Assembly (NCBI GenBank): GCA_964464625.1
Contig: CAYXKD010000012.1
Location: 1 to 41,900, forward strand
Reading direction: 5' to 3'
Length of the DNA: 41,900 nt
DNA from: JAAZIN01 sp964464625
GTDB lineage: Bacteria > Bacillota > Dethiobacteria > DTU022
Part shown: piece after piece, positions 34,110 through 41,900 of the stretch
Position numbering within the stretch: the first letter of the stretch is position 1
Layout: each line of letters begins with the position of its first letter
The notes under the pieces: model-generated
Databases searched by the model: none
What the model was told of the DNA's origin: nothing
Seen by the model: the letters and a program-made list of their open reading frames with translations, nothing else
Made by a program: the position numbers and the translations under genes

Positions 34110-35360
34110 TCAAAAAAGAGTTTTTTTCAATTTGAGTATGCGCAGCACCCGCTGCATCTCGTTATAGACGATCATCATCCCTTCATCAACACCCATCCCC
34201 GGCTTGGCCAGCATCTGATCAGGCCTCGCCGCCAGGGCTGCGTGGACGCAAACCTGCGCCGAGCGATCCGTCTCATTGCAACTGCCCCCCAGGTAAGCGC
34301 CTATACCCTGTTTTTTAGCATAGAGGATCGCTTCAATGCTGTTGTGCAGCCCCCCCAGATCAGGCGTCTTAACCTGGATCATATGGCCGGCGCCGGCATC
34401 GACAAAATCGCGGACGTCTTCAAGGGTATTGCACCATTCATCAGCGACAATTTCAACACCGCTGCCCATCACAGCGAGTCTCTCTTTCAATTTCGCCAGA
34501 GTCTCGATCTGTCCCTCTTTCGAGCCCATATCCACAGGTCCCTCCAGACGCAGGCTTAAAGGTGCCGCCTCTTCTTCCAGACGGCACAGGTATGCGCTAA
34601 TTTTTTCAAGATCATTGTCATAAGCCTGGCTAAGGGTGCCGTAGACATCTATATGCAGAACAGGGAGGTAATCTTTGCCGCCAATCTCTTCAACCCGCCG
34701 CTGCAGCCAGCCAACATATTCGAGCAGCTTTTCGCCTTGCGGGCCCAGCTTACTTTGGACATGATTGATCAGCCCGTGAGGCAGGACATCGGCCCGCTTG
34801 ATCATAGCTTTGTCTGCGTTGGTGTAGCGCTCATCGCCGGTCTGGGCAAAGATGGGTATGGGCTCTAAAAGAAGAGGCAGATCGTACTCTTCAGCAAGCA
34901 CCTCGCACATGAGTTTGCCGCTCTTTATGGAGACAGCATGCAGCAGAGCCTGCGACAAACCGTAACGCAGGGCTGTATGCAAACTCTTCCCATCAGGACC
35001 GGGAAGTAGATCAAATTCCCGGACCGCCTCGTTAAAAGTGCTGATCTTAAGACCCTTTAGCCGTTCAGCCAGGTATCCTTCTACCAGAGGAATAAAATCT
35101 TCTGCCAGGAACAGCGGATCCCGCCCATCCGCGCCGGAGTACTGCACTGCCGCACAGTCACCGAAAGCAATCCCCCCCCCGGTGAGGATTAATATAATGC
35201 TCAAAGATTCGCCGCGCTGGCGCACCTCGCTAAAACCTGCAGTAAGCGGTGCGCCACGATATGCGGCGCCGTCTTCCACGGCGCCCATCTTGATGGCCGC
35301 CTGGTCGTCAAAGTAGAAACCGGTGAGGCCGGGAGCAGCCAGCACCTTTTCAATTCTCAT
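34110..35360 (-). CDS. mal: methylaspartate ammonia-lyase
   Basis: The 416-residue enolase-superfamily protein converts (2S,3S)-3-methylaspartate to mesaconate plus ammonia. All active residues of the Clostridium enzyme can be found: D238 in HIDVY, E273 in LEGP and D307 in VADEW for Mg, the base K331 in IQVKTPDLGG, and a histidine near 195 in ADVLPHGL. Length matches the family (about 413). ATG 35360 has GAGGTGAG eight bases upstream. It follows glmE by 9 bases in the order known from Clostridium tetanomorphum (mutS-mutL-mutE-mal). Confidence 0.96.
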   Translation of the reverse strand: MRIEKVLAAPGLTGFYFDDQAAIKMGAVEDGAAYRGAPLTAGFSEVRQRGESLSIILILTGGGIAFGDCAAVQYSGADGRDPLFLAEDFIPLVEGYLAERLKGLKISTFNEAVREFDLLPGPDGKSLHTALRYGLSQALLHAVSIKSGKLMCEVLAEEYDLPLLLEPIPIFAQTGDERYTNADKAMIKRADVLPHGLINHVQSKLGPQGEKLLEYVGWLQRRVEEIGGKDYLPVLHIDVYGTLSQAYDNDLEKISAYLCRLEEEAAPLSLRLEGPVDMGSKEGQIETLAKLKERLAVMGSGVEIVADEWCNTLEDVRDFVDAGAGHMIQVKTPDLGGLHNSIEAILYAKKQGIGAYLGGSCNETDRSAQVCVHAALAARPDQMLAKPGMGVDEGMMIVYNEMQRVLRILKLKKTLF

Positions 35361-35369
35361 CTTAAATAC

Positions 35370-36833
35370 TCACCTCGGTTTGCCCACCAGCCTGCCCTTG
35401 CTGATAGCATAGATATCATCAATAACCATACGAAAACCAGGCTCTCTTTTTTCACTGTGGCCTCGCTCTTTTATTTTAAGTGCATGAAAATTGCGGGTCT
35501 CTGCAGAGAAAGGCAGATCTCCAAAGCGCAGAATCCGGATGGCCCCTTCATTATCCCGCACGGGAATGACACTCCCCCTGGTCCAGCGCGACGGTGCAAA
35601 GGGGATATCAAGCACCCCCGCCTCGAAGGAGCGCACCACACCAAGAGCCAGGTCGCCTTCACCGAGCTTCTGCACCCCGGCGATAATCTCTTCTACTTCC
35701 CGCTCGATGATCGCCTCTTCCTGGCGCAATTTCTCTGTTTGCTCCAACTTTTGCTCATCAAGCATGCTCATTACCTGGCGCGTACAGAGCAAACCAGCGA
35801 TGTTTGCCTCCGCTGTGGGGATACCCAGAGCTTCGTGCGGTGTCTTCACAATAACCTTGTCCACGCCACCCAAAGCTGCGGTGGCAGCACCCCAGGCGAT
35901 AACCCCCATGGCTCTTGATTCATCCTGGGGAAATCCGCCCATCCACTGATGGAAGACCGTGGTAAGCAGAACATCATCGAAGCCGGCACGATCCAGATAA
36001 TTTCGGCCAAGACGGGCCAGCGTGCGCAGGGCTGCCGTGTCTTGAACAAGGTTGCCCCCCTGGCCGTAGCCAATGGCAATGCTTTTTACGCCCTGTTCAG
36101 CCGCCAGGAGGGCTTCGATGATCCCCACAGCATGGGAGAGACAGGGCGGAACCAGGGTGCCCGTTAAAGGCCCAAACATTTCCCGGTTGATGATAATATC
36201 GTTCTCCGCATAGGCGCCGCAGAGGCGGTCCACATACTGCCAGTGAAGCAGTGAAAGATCAAGGGGAATATCCTTGGCATAGGGGATATTGTAAGAGATC
36301 CCGCCGCCTTCAAAGTCACTAAAGCCTGCAGCCAGGGTGATCTCGGCCAGAAGGCGGGCATCGGGAGTCCCATGGCGAATCTGGACGGGAACTCCTGCCG
36401 CCTCCACGATTTTACGGCAGTTGGGCACACCATAATTCACTGCCGGAAAGCCGTTCAGAAGAGAGCGTCCCGCCAGCTTTGATTCTTCAATCCCTCTTTG
36501 GGCCTCTTCGTAGCGGTTCTGGCGAGTATAGGAATCAATGGTTGTGGGCAAAAAATCTGCCCCTCCTTCCAGTTCCAGCCTGGTGAGAAGCACCAGGTGC
36601 TCTGACAGCAGGGCTACCCCGGCGCGGGGCTGCAAAAATATGCGCCTCTCTTCATGCCCCGCCCGCAGCTTGCCGTAGGATCTTTTACTTTCCGGCAGGT
36701 TCCGGTGAAAAACAAAGGCATCGGCAAGATCAACACCCACACCCGTGGGCCACGAAGTAAGCACAGCGCCACGCTCTGCCACAAAAAGGGCATCATCCCA
36801 ACGGCGGTCCTGCAATTTATGCTCTGGTTTCAA
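35370..36833 (-). CDS. glmE: glutamate mutase epsilon subunit (methylaspartate mutase E)
   Basis: GlmE is the catalytic barrel subunit of coenzyme-B12-dependent glutamate mutase, which rearranges L-glutamate to 3-methylaspartate with GlmS. The 487-residue protein has the substrate-binding arginine motif QIRHGTPDARLL (151-162), EGGGISYNIPY (175-185) around the cobalamin, and PTAEANIAGL toward the end, all highly conserved in the family. The start is TTG at 36833, which overlaps the glmL stop as TTGA and has GGGAGGG eight bases before. It is cytoplasmic, part of the methylaspartate fermentation route. Confidence 0.95.
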   Translation of the reverse strand: MKPEHKLQDRRWDDALFVAERGAVLTSWPTGVGVDLADAFVFHRNLPESKRSYGKLRAGHEERRIFLQPRAGVALLSEHLVLLTRLELEGGADFLPTTIDSYTRQNRYEEAQRGIEESKLAGRSLLNGFPAVNYGVPNCRKIVEAAGVPVQIRHGTPDARLLAEITLAAGFSDFEGGGISYNIPYAKDIPLDLSLLHWQYVDRLCGAYAENDIIINREMFGPLTGTLVPPCLSHAVGIIEALLAAEQGVKSIAIGYGQGGNLVQDTAALRTLARLGRNYLDRAGFDDVLLTTVFHQWMGGFPQDESRAMGVIAWGAATAALGGVDKVIVKTPHEALGIPTAEANIAGLLCTRQVMSMLDEQKLEQTEKLRQEEAIIEREVEEIIAGVQKLGEGDLALGVVRSFEAGVLDIPFAPSRWTRGSVIPVRDNEGAIRILRFGDLPFSAETRNFHALKIKERGHSEKREPGFRMVIDDIYAISKGRLVGKPR

Positions 36834-38206
36834 GGCGTAACCCTCCCTAAAGGTAACAATGTCTCCCGAAGAAGAGCCTGAGCCGTCTCCGGGTATGCCT
36901 CGGCTAGAAGGCCTGCGGCAAAAAGAATATAAGGACGATCGAGAAAAAGCTGAGGCGAACGGGGAGTAAGAGTAAGTGGATCCTTCAGGGAAAGAGACGC
37001 CTGAAGCAGCGCCCCCGGATCAGCACTGTGTACAAGGGCGCCGCCGGTAGCCAGTAGAGTTGCTGTTTCCGTTAAATCTTTGCCACGCTGCACCCAGAGC
37101 CTTCCTTCAGGCGTATAGGTTTCTGCCAGCGATCCTGCATGACGCCGCAGTGCCTCCCGGACAGCAGCAATGGCAAAGACGCAGTCAAAGGCAAACTCCC
37201 GTTCATTACCGGGCAGGAAGGCGCGAGAGGAGGCCACCATCCGGGCATGAGCCTCCAGTTCGTCCGGTGCCACGACAAAGGGAAGATGGCCAATGAGCTC
37301 CCCTGCCGGCACAATTTCAAGCAAAGCCAGCAGGCTCACCCTCATCCCCAGATCGCCTTCAACACTGCGCTTTACAAGAGGCTCCGGAAGTCCCTTGACG
37401 ATACAGCCGCTGCGGCGGGGCCTGCCATCGGCAAAGGAATGAATGTCAGTGGTAGCTCCGCCCAAATCGACAATGATCACATCGTCCCCCGAGGATTTCC
37501 AGTAGAGCTCTCCTGCTTTCATCACCGCCAGAGGAGTGGGCATAGCCAGCCCGACCTGCTGCTGCACTTGATCAAGGCCTTTGGCTTTGGTGATTTCTGA
37601 AAGGTAGAGCCGGCGAATGGCTTCACGGGCAGGTTCAACATCAAGGCGATTCACTTCAGGCATGACATTGCCCGCTATAACCACCCGGGGCACCTTGCCT
37701 TGCAATATTGTCGCAGCTTCATGCACAGCAGACTTGTTCCCCGCCAGCACAACCGGCACAGAGAGCCCTGAAGCAGCAATGCACGAGGCATTTTCCAAAA
37801 TGGTTTTGCGGTCACCGCCGTCGGTGCCACCGGCCAGAAGCAGGAGATCGGGCTTAAGCAGGCTGATCTCGGCGATCTCTGTTTCATTTAGAATGTAAGC
37901 ATAGGTCGATAGCACCCGCGCACCCGCCCCCAGAGCAGCTTCACGCGCTGCTTTGACCGTCAATTCGGGGACAAGACCGACAGCAACAATCCTTAGTCCG
38001 CCGGCTGCAGAGCTGCTCGCCCTTTTAAAAACAACTCCGTCAAGCTGCACCGGGGAAAACTCTTTCAGCGCTTCTTCCAGGCCCTCCATTAAATCGCTTC
38101 CCACCGTCGTCGGTGCCTGGGATACGCCCAGCAGACCCGGAGGATCCAGTGAAACCAGAGCAGTCTTCGTACAGGTGCTGCCAAAGTCAATTAGTAGCGC
38201 TTTCAT
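36830..38206 (-). CDS. glmL: glutamate-mutase-associated ASKHA protein GlmL (MutL)
   Basis: The 458-residue protein is the MutL/GlmL type of the ASKHA ATPase family. It has IDFGSTCTKTAL (6-17), the adenosine motif LLLLAGGTDGGDRK (121-134), and DLGGATTD (247-254). It is thought to reactivate or assemble glutamate mutase, by analogy with diol dehydratase reactivases; direct proof is limited. It lies between glmS and glmE, overlapping glmS by ATGA and glmE by TTGA, so the three are translationally coupled. Confidence 0.93.
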   Translation of the reverse strand: MKALLIDFGSTCTKTALVSLDPPGLLGVSQAPTTVGSDLMEGLEEALKEFSPVQLDGVVFKRASSSAAGGLRIVAVGLVPELTVKAAREAALGAGARVLSTYAYILNETEIAEISLLKPDLLLLAGGTDGGDRKTILENASCIAASGLSVPVVLAGNKSAVHEAATILQGKVPRVVIAGNVMPEVNRLDVEPAREAIRRLYLSEITKAKGLDQVQQQVGLAMPTPLAVMKAGELYWKSSGDDVIIVDLGGATTDIHSFADGRPRRSGCIVKGLPEPLVKRSVEGDLGMRVSLLALLEIVPAGELIGHLPFVVAPDELEAHARMVASSRAFLPGNEREFAFDCVFAIAAVREALRRHAGSLAETYTPEGRLWVQRGKDLTETATLLATGGALVHSADPGALLQASLSLKDPLTLTPRSPQLFLDRPYILFAAGLLAEAYPETAQALLRETLLPLGRVTP

Positions 38207-38616
38207 GGGGAGAGATCCTCTTTCAAATGAGCAATTGCTTCTTCCGGAAGGGTGCCGGGTGGATAGACACGATCAAAACCCATCTCGATAAAAAGCTGCT
38301 CCACCTCATCAAAGGTGCGCTTGCCCACCACGAGGTTGCCCCCCACATAGAGAAGAATCTCGCCTATCCCGGCCTCGCGGCATTTTTCACGCAAACCGCG
38401 GCAGTCGATCTCGCCATGACCATAAAGAGACGATACCCAAATTACACCTGCATCACTTTCCACGGCAGCGTTTATAAATTCCTCCTGAGAGACCATTACC
38501 CCGAGGTTGATTACTTTGAAACCGGCCTCGCTTAAAACCATGTCCAGGATTTTGTTTCCCACAGCATGTACATCAGCCCCGATTACGCCGAGAACAACCC
38601 TATTATTTCGCAGCAA
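38203..38616 (-). CDS. glmS: glutamate mutase sigma (B12-binding) subunit
   Basis: The 137-residue protein has the corrinoid-binding DxHxxG motif as DVHAVG (15-20), then the S-L and G-G segments (VSSLYGHG near 61-68; YVGGNLVVG near 89-97), the short flavodoxin-like domain typical of GlmS. It binds adenosylcobalamin base-off/His-on and pairs with GlmE. The start is TTG at 38616, eight bases after GGGGAGG; an ATG further up is out of frame. It is first in the operon glmS-glmL-glmE-mal. It is too short to be an MtbC-type methyl-carrier. Confidence 0.95.
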   Translation of the reverse strand: MLRNNRVVLGVIGADVHAVGNKILDMVLSEAGFKVINLGVMVSQEEFINAAVESDAGVIWVSSLYGHGEIDCRGLREKCREAGIGEILLYVGGNLVVGKRTFDEVEQLFIEMGFDRVYPPGTLPEEAIAHLKEDLSP

Positions 38617-38795
38617 AAACCGGCCCTCCCCTCTCCTCCATTACCTTTATATTGTTATTCTCCTGAGCAATTCACGCCGGATCATCCCCTGTTCCATGCT
38701 GGCGACCACTTCAAAAATATGCTAAAGCAATAATGTTGCCAGGTCCAGCCCAAATCAGGCTGCAGGAAATTCGAGCCCTGCATGAATATTAACCC

Positions 38796-38820
38796 TGTTG
38801 CATTTATTCTTAATGCAACA
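38796..38820 (-). promoter_or_regulatory. operator-like palindrome upstream of glmS
   Basis: Perfect 9-base arms TGTTGCATT (38796-38804) and AATGCAACA (38812-38820) surround 7 bases. It lies about 22 bases downstream of the likely -10 of the glmS operon. The same TGTTGC/CAACA core is at 24263-24278. Confidence 0.55.
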
Positions 38821-38821
38821 A

Positions 38822-38902
38822 CATTTCCCTGCTTTATCTAAAATATAAGAGTTATATTTGTAATAATTGCAATCACTTTATCGATTTTAAAACAGGGAAA
38901 TG
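38822..38902. repeat. separated inverted repeat CATTTCCCTG / CAGGGAAATG
   Basis: CATTTCCCTG (38822-38831) and CAGGGAAATG (38893-38902) are exact reverse complements 61 bases apart, bracketing the presumed glmS promoter. This suggests two operator half-sites or a DNA-looping site. Confidence 0.5.
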
Positions 38903-39002
38903 CAGTTCCATGGATATGTCCTTTGCATTCACGTAACGGCAAAGTCAATCCAATAAAAACAGCGCCCGTCAGGAACGGTACCGGGAGGCTGACCAATTTT
39001 CA

Positions 39003-40451
39003 TTATACCAATTTTTCCAGCGCTCTATCGATTATCCTGTCAATTTTATCCTCCACATCGTCCTCCAGCGGCATGGGGCGGTGTGCTTGAAGAAGGCGGC
39101 TAATCTTCTCTTTAATCCTTGCGCCCATTGTTTTCGAGCCCCCTTCTTTCCAGGCGCTGAAGCTGTTGAAGTCGGATAGGACAGGCTGCCAGCTGTTCCG
39201 GAAATAAGCAACGGTATGCTCATCACCGAGAAAACTGCCGCCCGGCCCTACCCTGCGAATCGCCTTCACCGCCAGATGCTCCGGGGAGCTGTTCAGACCC
39301 CGGAGCAAATATTTCGTCCGTGATATCACCTCGTCCATAAGCAGTAGCATCTCCAGGGAACCGGTCCGGCCCGATTCTATATAGAAAACATCATGCATGA
39401 GATTGCAGCCCTGCAAAGCCCCGAGCAGAGTGAACATGGTCGCCTCGACAACAGCCTGCTCGTCAAAAAGCTTAGCGCTGCTGCAGCCGGCATAGCCCCA
39501 GGAGGGCAGCCTGTAAAAACGCGCAAGGTCGCAGAGCGCCCCCTGAAGCAGCAGTGCTTCAGGCACGGCGTAGAGAGCCTGCATGGTGCGCATATCAAGA
39601 GGCGAATCGCCATATCCGTACAGGAATGGAGCCCCCGGTTTTTTTAGCTGGTGGACCACCAGACCGCTGAGCGCTTCGGCATTGGCCTGCACCACCGTTC
39701 CGGCCACCGTTACCGGTGTGGAGGCCCCGGCTACCGCGCCGCAGGCAAAGTTCACCGGCACACCGGCTCGTGCAGCCAACAGCAGCTTATCCACCGATTC
39801 GAAGGGCAGCTGCAGGGGCGAGGTGGGCTCACAGTAGAGAGCAAAGTGAGGCCGGTGCCGCAGCTTTTCCTTTCCGCCCACAACCTCAGCAGCCATGTGA
39901 ATAATATCGTCAAGTGCAGAGGCGTCTTCGGCGATCACTACCTGGGGCTTGGTGCTGTTTTTCAGCATCAGGGCATATTGCAGCCGGTTGATCATTCTTT
40001 TGTCGACTTCTGAAAGTAGCCCCATGGACATGACAAAATCAAGGTGGGGCAGGGCGTCAACGATGCGGATTGCCGCCGCCGCATCCTCGCTGCGCCAGGG
40101 GCGGCGCTCCCCGGTAAAGGGGTCTAGGTAGATGAGCGTATCCGATCCAGCCCCGTAATGTACATTCGACTTCTCCAGCCTGAGCGCGGGTTCACCCTGG
40201 CGATCGTATAGGGTAATCCTGGAGGGTGCCGTGCGGAGCGCCCATTCCACCAGGGATGCCGGGAAATAGACACGGCCCCCCGGCTCGGCATGGGCGCCCG
40301 CCTTCAACAGCAGGGCCACCGCCTCTTCGTGATGAATAAGCACCCCGATCTCGTTCAATATCTGCAGGGAGGCGCTGTGAATCTCTTCAACCTGCTTCAA
40401 TTCAAGGGTGCGAAGGGCCAGGCCCTCCCCGTGCTTGCTCGCGTAGCGCAT
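39003..40451 (-). CDS. MttB superfamily methyltransferase (non-pyrrolysine), second copy
   Basis: The 482-residue protein is a trimethylamine-methyltransferase (MttB) family member. It has the typical N-terminus (LELKQVEEIHSASLQILNEIGVLIHHEEA) and the C-terminal GPGGSFLGDEHTVAYFRNSW motif. The frame has no in-frame amber codon, so it is not a pyrrolysine enzyme; related proteins demethylate quaternary amines such as glycine betaine or carnitine. The upstream frame reaches 40721, but ATG 40451 lies 7 bases after GGGGG and is preferred. It follows the other MttB gene by 13 bases. The substrate is not known. No corrinoid-carrier gene of the MtbC type is in the window. Confidence 0.8.
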   Translation of the reverse strand: MRYASKHGEGLALRTLELKQVEEIHSASLQILNEIGVLIHHEEAVALLLKAGAHAEPGGRVYFPASLVEWALRTAPSRITLYDRQGEPALRLEKSNVHYGAGSDTLIYLDPFTGERRPWRSEDAAAAIRIVDALPHLDFVMSMGLLSEVDKRMINRLQYALMLKNSTKPQVVIAEDASALDDIIHMAAEVVGGKEKLRHRPHFALYCEPTSPLQLPFESVDKLLLAARAGVPVNFACGAVAGASTPVTVAGTVVQANAEALSGLVVHQLKKPGAPFLYGYGDSPLDMRTMQALYAVPEALLLQGALCDLARFYRLPSWGYAGCSSAKLFDEQAVVEATMFTLLGALQGCNLMHDVFYIESGRTGSLEMLLLMDEVISRTKYLLRGLNSSPEHLAVKAIRRVGPGGSFLGDEHTVAYFRNSWQPVLSDFNSFSAWKEGGSKTMGARIKEKISRLLQAHRPMPLEDDVEDKIDRIIDRALEKLV

Positions 40452-40464
40452 ATTCATGCCCCCT

Positions 40465-41900
40465 TTATGATTTACCCCTCTTTTCGAATTCTTTAATAAT
40501 CTTCTGCATCTCTTCAGCGGCGCCACCAGGCAGTGGCGAAGCATCGTGACCGGCCAGGATCTTCCTGACCTCCTCAAGGGAACCGTCCAGCGGCGTAGCT
40601 TTACCCTTTGCCTCCCACTGTTCCCAGCGATGGCGGACCATGAAACGGGGGGACCAGATCTCCTCGCGGAAATAATTGAAGGTGTGCTCATGGCCCATAA
40701 AATCGCCACCGGGTCCCACATCGTCTATGCAGTCAACTGCCAGGTGATCCGCTGAAATGCGGGTGCCGCAGCCTGTATAGCGGGCCATGGCGATGATGTC
40801 ATCGCAGATGGCCAGGAAAGGCAGATAACCCGTTTTGCCCCCTTCAAGATAACCCACATCATGAACCAGGTTGCATCCTGCAAGCTGCGCCAGCAGGATG
40901 CTCATCGACGCTTCAATGCCAGCCTGGATGTCGGGCAGCGGAGCGTTTACACAACCGGCCTCGGTGAAGTTCGGCAAGCCGTAAAATTGGGCCAGCTGCG
41001 TCATCACCGCGTAGTTCATTGAGGTCTCCGGCGCACCATAAAGGGTAGCTGTTGTCTTCATATCCATAGGCGTGGCCCCGCCTCCGATGATTACCGGCGC
41101 GCCTTTCTTTTTCAACTGGGCCATGACCACGCCGGCCAGGCTTTCAGCGTTCATCTGCACAATGCAGCCGGCCTTTGTTACCGGTGTGGTCGCCCCGGCC
41201 AGGACTCCCGGCGTATAGATTACCGGAATATTGTACTCGAAACACTTGAACATTTTCCCCACACCATCATAGGTATGTACCAGTGGCGATATGGGTTCAG
41301 TGTAAAGGATGATATAGGGATTGGCAGCAAGGTGCTCCAGCCCGCCAGAGGAGGCCGCCGCCATCATGATAAGCGCCTCGGTATTTTCGGGGTTATGCGC
41401 AGTAAAAATGATGGGCTTGCTGCTGTAAGACGTCATCGCTTCAAACTGATGAAGATCGCTAACAGCGGGATTGGTATCTGAAGCGATGGCATAGCTCATC
41501 AGAAAATCAAAGTTGGGCAGGGCATCTATCACCTTCGAGGCATGGATAACATCCTCTTTTGTCGAGACCCTTCTTTCCCCGCTTTCCATATCTATGGTAA
41601 AGGGAAGATCCGACCCCGTTCCGTAGTAGGAGCGGTTTTTTTCCAAAGGCATGACGCGGCTCCCCAGGCGATTGGCAATGGTGATCCGCTGCGGAGCCGT
41701 CCGGATGCACTCCTCCACCAGCCACCCCGGCACCCAAACCCGTTCGCCCTTCACGCGGCAGCCGGCCTCTTTAAGCAGGGCCAGCGCTTCTTTATGTTTC
41801 ACCAACATCCCGGTCCGCTCAAGAACCTCCAGGGAAGCATTGTGGATCTGCTCCAGCTGCGATGTGGTCACCCATCTTAAAAAGGGCGTTGCCTGCAAAT
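40465..41900 (-). CDS. MttB superfamily methyltransferase (non-pyrrolysine), cut by window edge
   Basis: At least 477 residues of an MttB-type protein: LEQIHNASLEVLERTGMLVKHKEA near the N-terminus, SPLVHTYDGVGKMFKCFEYNIP in the middle and DVGPGGDFMGHEHTFNYFREE at the end. No in-frame amber codon is seen. The frame is open at the edge of the window; a TTG at 41898 is in frame but the true start is likely just outside, so the 5' end is partial. It is co-directional with the second copy 13 bases downstream and only moderately similar to it, so they are likely paralogues with different substrates. Confidence 0.8.
   Translation of the reverse strand, partial: LQATPFLRWVTTSQLEQIHNASLEVLERTGMLVKHKEALALLKEAGCRVKGERVWVPGWLVEECIRTAPQRITIANRLGSRVMPLEKNRSYYGTGSDLPFTIDMESGERRVSTKEDVIHASKVIDALPNFDFLMSYAIASDTNPAVSDLHQFEAMTSYSSKPIIFTAHNPENTEALIMMAAASSGGLEHLAANPYIILYTEPISPLVHTYDGVGKMFKCFEYNIPVIYTPGVLAGATTPVTKAGCIVQMNAESLAGVVMAQLKKKGAPVIIGGGATPMDMKTTATLYGAPETSMNYAVMTQLAQFYGLPNFTEAGCVNAPLPDIQAGIEASMSILLAQLAGCNLVHDVGYLEGGKTGYLPFLAICDDIIAMARYTGCGTRISADHLAVDCIDDVGPGGDFMGHEHTFNYFREEIWSPRFMVRHRWEQWEAKGKATPLDGSLEEVRKILAGHDASPLPGGAAEEMQKIIKEFEKRGKS

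Larger units (their letters stand above)
38617..39002. other. AT-rich regulatory region upstream of glmS
   Basis: The 386-bp gap between the MttB gene at 39003 and glmS holds no gene. It has a long palindrome at 38796-38820, a separated 10-bp inverted repeat (38822-38831 and 38893-38902), and a weak minus-strand promoter (TTGCAA 38867-38872, 18 bases, TTATAT 38843-38848). No B12 riboswitch was recognised despite the B12-dependent product. Confidence 0.55.

Noticed and set aside
38203..38616. Considered a methyltransferase corrinoid protein (MtbC/MtqC) partnering the MttB genes.
   Set aside because: Only 137 residues without the N-terminal helical cap of MtbC, and it is coupled to glmL and glmE; clearly GlmS.
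38617..39002. Possible cobalamin riboswitch before the B12-dependent glutamate mutase.
   Set aside because: No B12-box or typical conserved helices were found; GGGAGGCTGAC near 38983 is not enough.
39003..41900. Pyrrolysine-containing MttB genes.
   Set aside because: No in-frame TAG interrupts either frame.

Overview
The window looks like chromosomal DNA of an anaerobic, moderately GC-rich Bacillota (Clostridia-like) bacterium. The signs are strong Shine-Dalgarno sites with many TTG/GTG starts, a degV-fakA pair, and genes for amino-acid fermentation: a coenzyme-B12-dependent glutamate mutase, an aldehyde:ferredoxin oxidoreductase homologue, MttB-type corrinoid methyltransferase homologues and a 4-hydroxybutyrate/acetyl CoA-transferase. 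No rRNA, tRNA, intact insertion sequence or CRISPR array was seen. The genus cannot be named from this sequence.

Layout. 0.1-6.3 kb: trehalose/glucan metabolism (treT divergent from treZ, and a GH57 glycosidase) with an orphan C39-like cysteine-peptidase-fold gene between them. 6.5-13.7 kb: a CoA-transferase, a stand-alone pyruvate-kinase C-terminal-domain protein, DegV and FakA (fatty-acid kinase parts), and the Tex RNA-binding protein. 14.0-20.7 kb: a complete Wadjet operon jetA-jetB-jetC-jetD (SMC-like plasmid defence), all on the minus strand. 21.0-24.0 kb: a minus-strand operon of a CitE-like acyl-CoA lyase and a SucC/SucD-like acyl-CoA ligase. 24.4-33.0 kb: a divergent plus-strand operon (ThDP enzyme, IclR regulator, Gfo/Idh/MocA dehydrogenase, IlvD-type dehydratase, AOR-family oxidoreductase, GPH symporter) behind a consensus sigma-A promoter. 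This is a coherent catabolic module of unknown substrate. 33.0-38.6 kb: a minus-strand methylaspartate operon glmS-glmL-glmE-mal, followed by a small split MoaD/ThiS-like reading frame and a P-loop protein. 39.0-41.9 kb: two tandem MttB-family genes, the first running off the window.

How they may work together. GlmES, helped by GlmL, makes 3-methylaspartate from glutamate, and Mal deaminates it to mesaconate. A mesaconase (not in the window) would give citramalate. The SucCD-like ligase and CitE-like lyase could then activate and cleave citramalate to acetyl-CoA and pyruvate; malate to acetyl-CoA plus glyoxylate is an equally valid reading. TGTTGC/GCAACA operator-like palindromes lie just downstream of the presumed promoters of both the glmS operon and the ThDP operon, which suggests one regulator, perhaps the encoded IclR protein. 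The most notable items are the unassigned ThDP/IlvD/AOR pathway, the split MoaD-like gene beside the P-loop protein, the Wadjet system, and the MttB pair without its own corrinoid protein.
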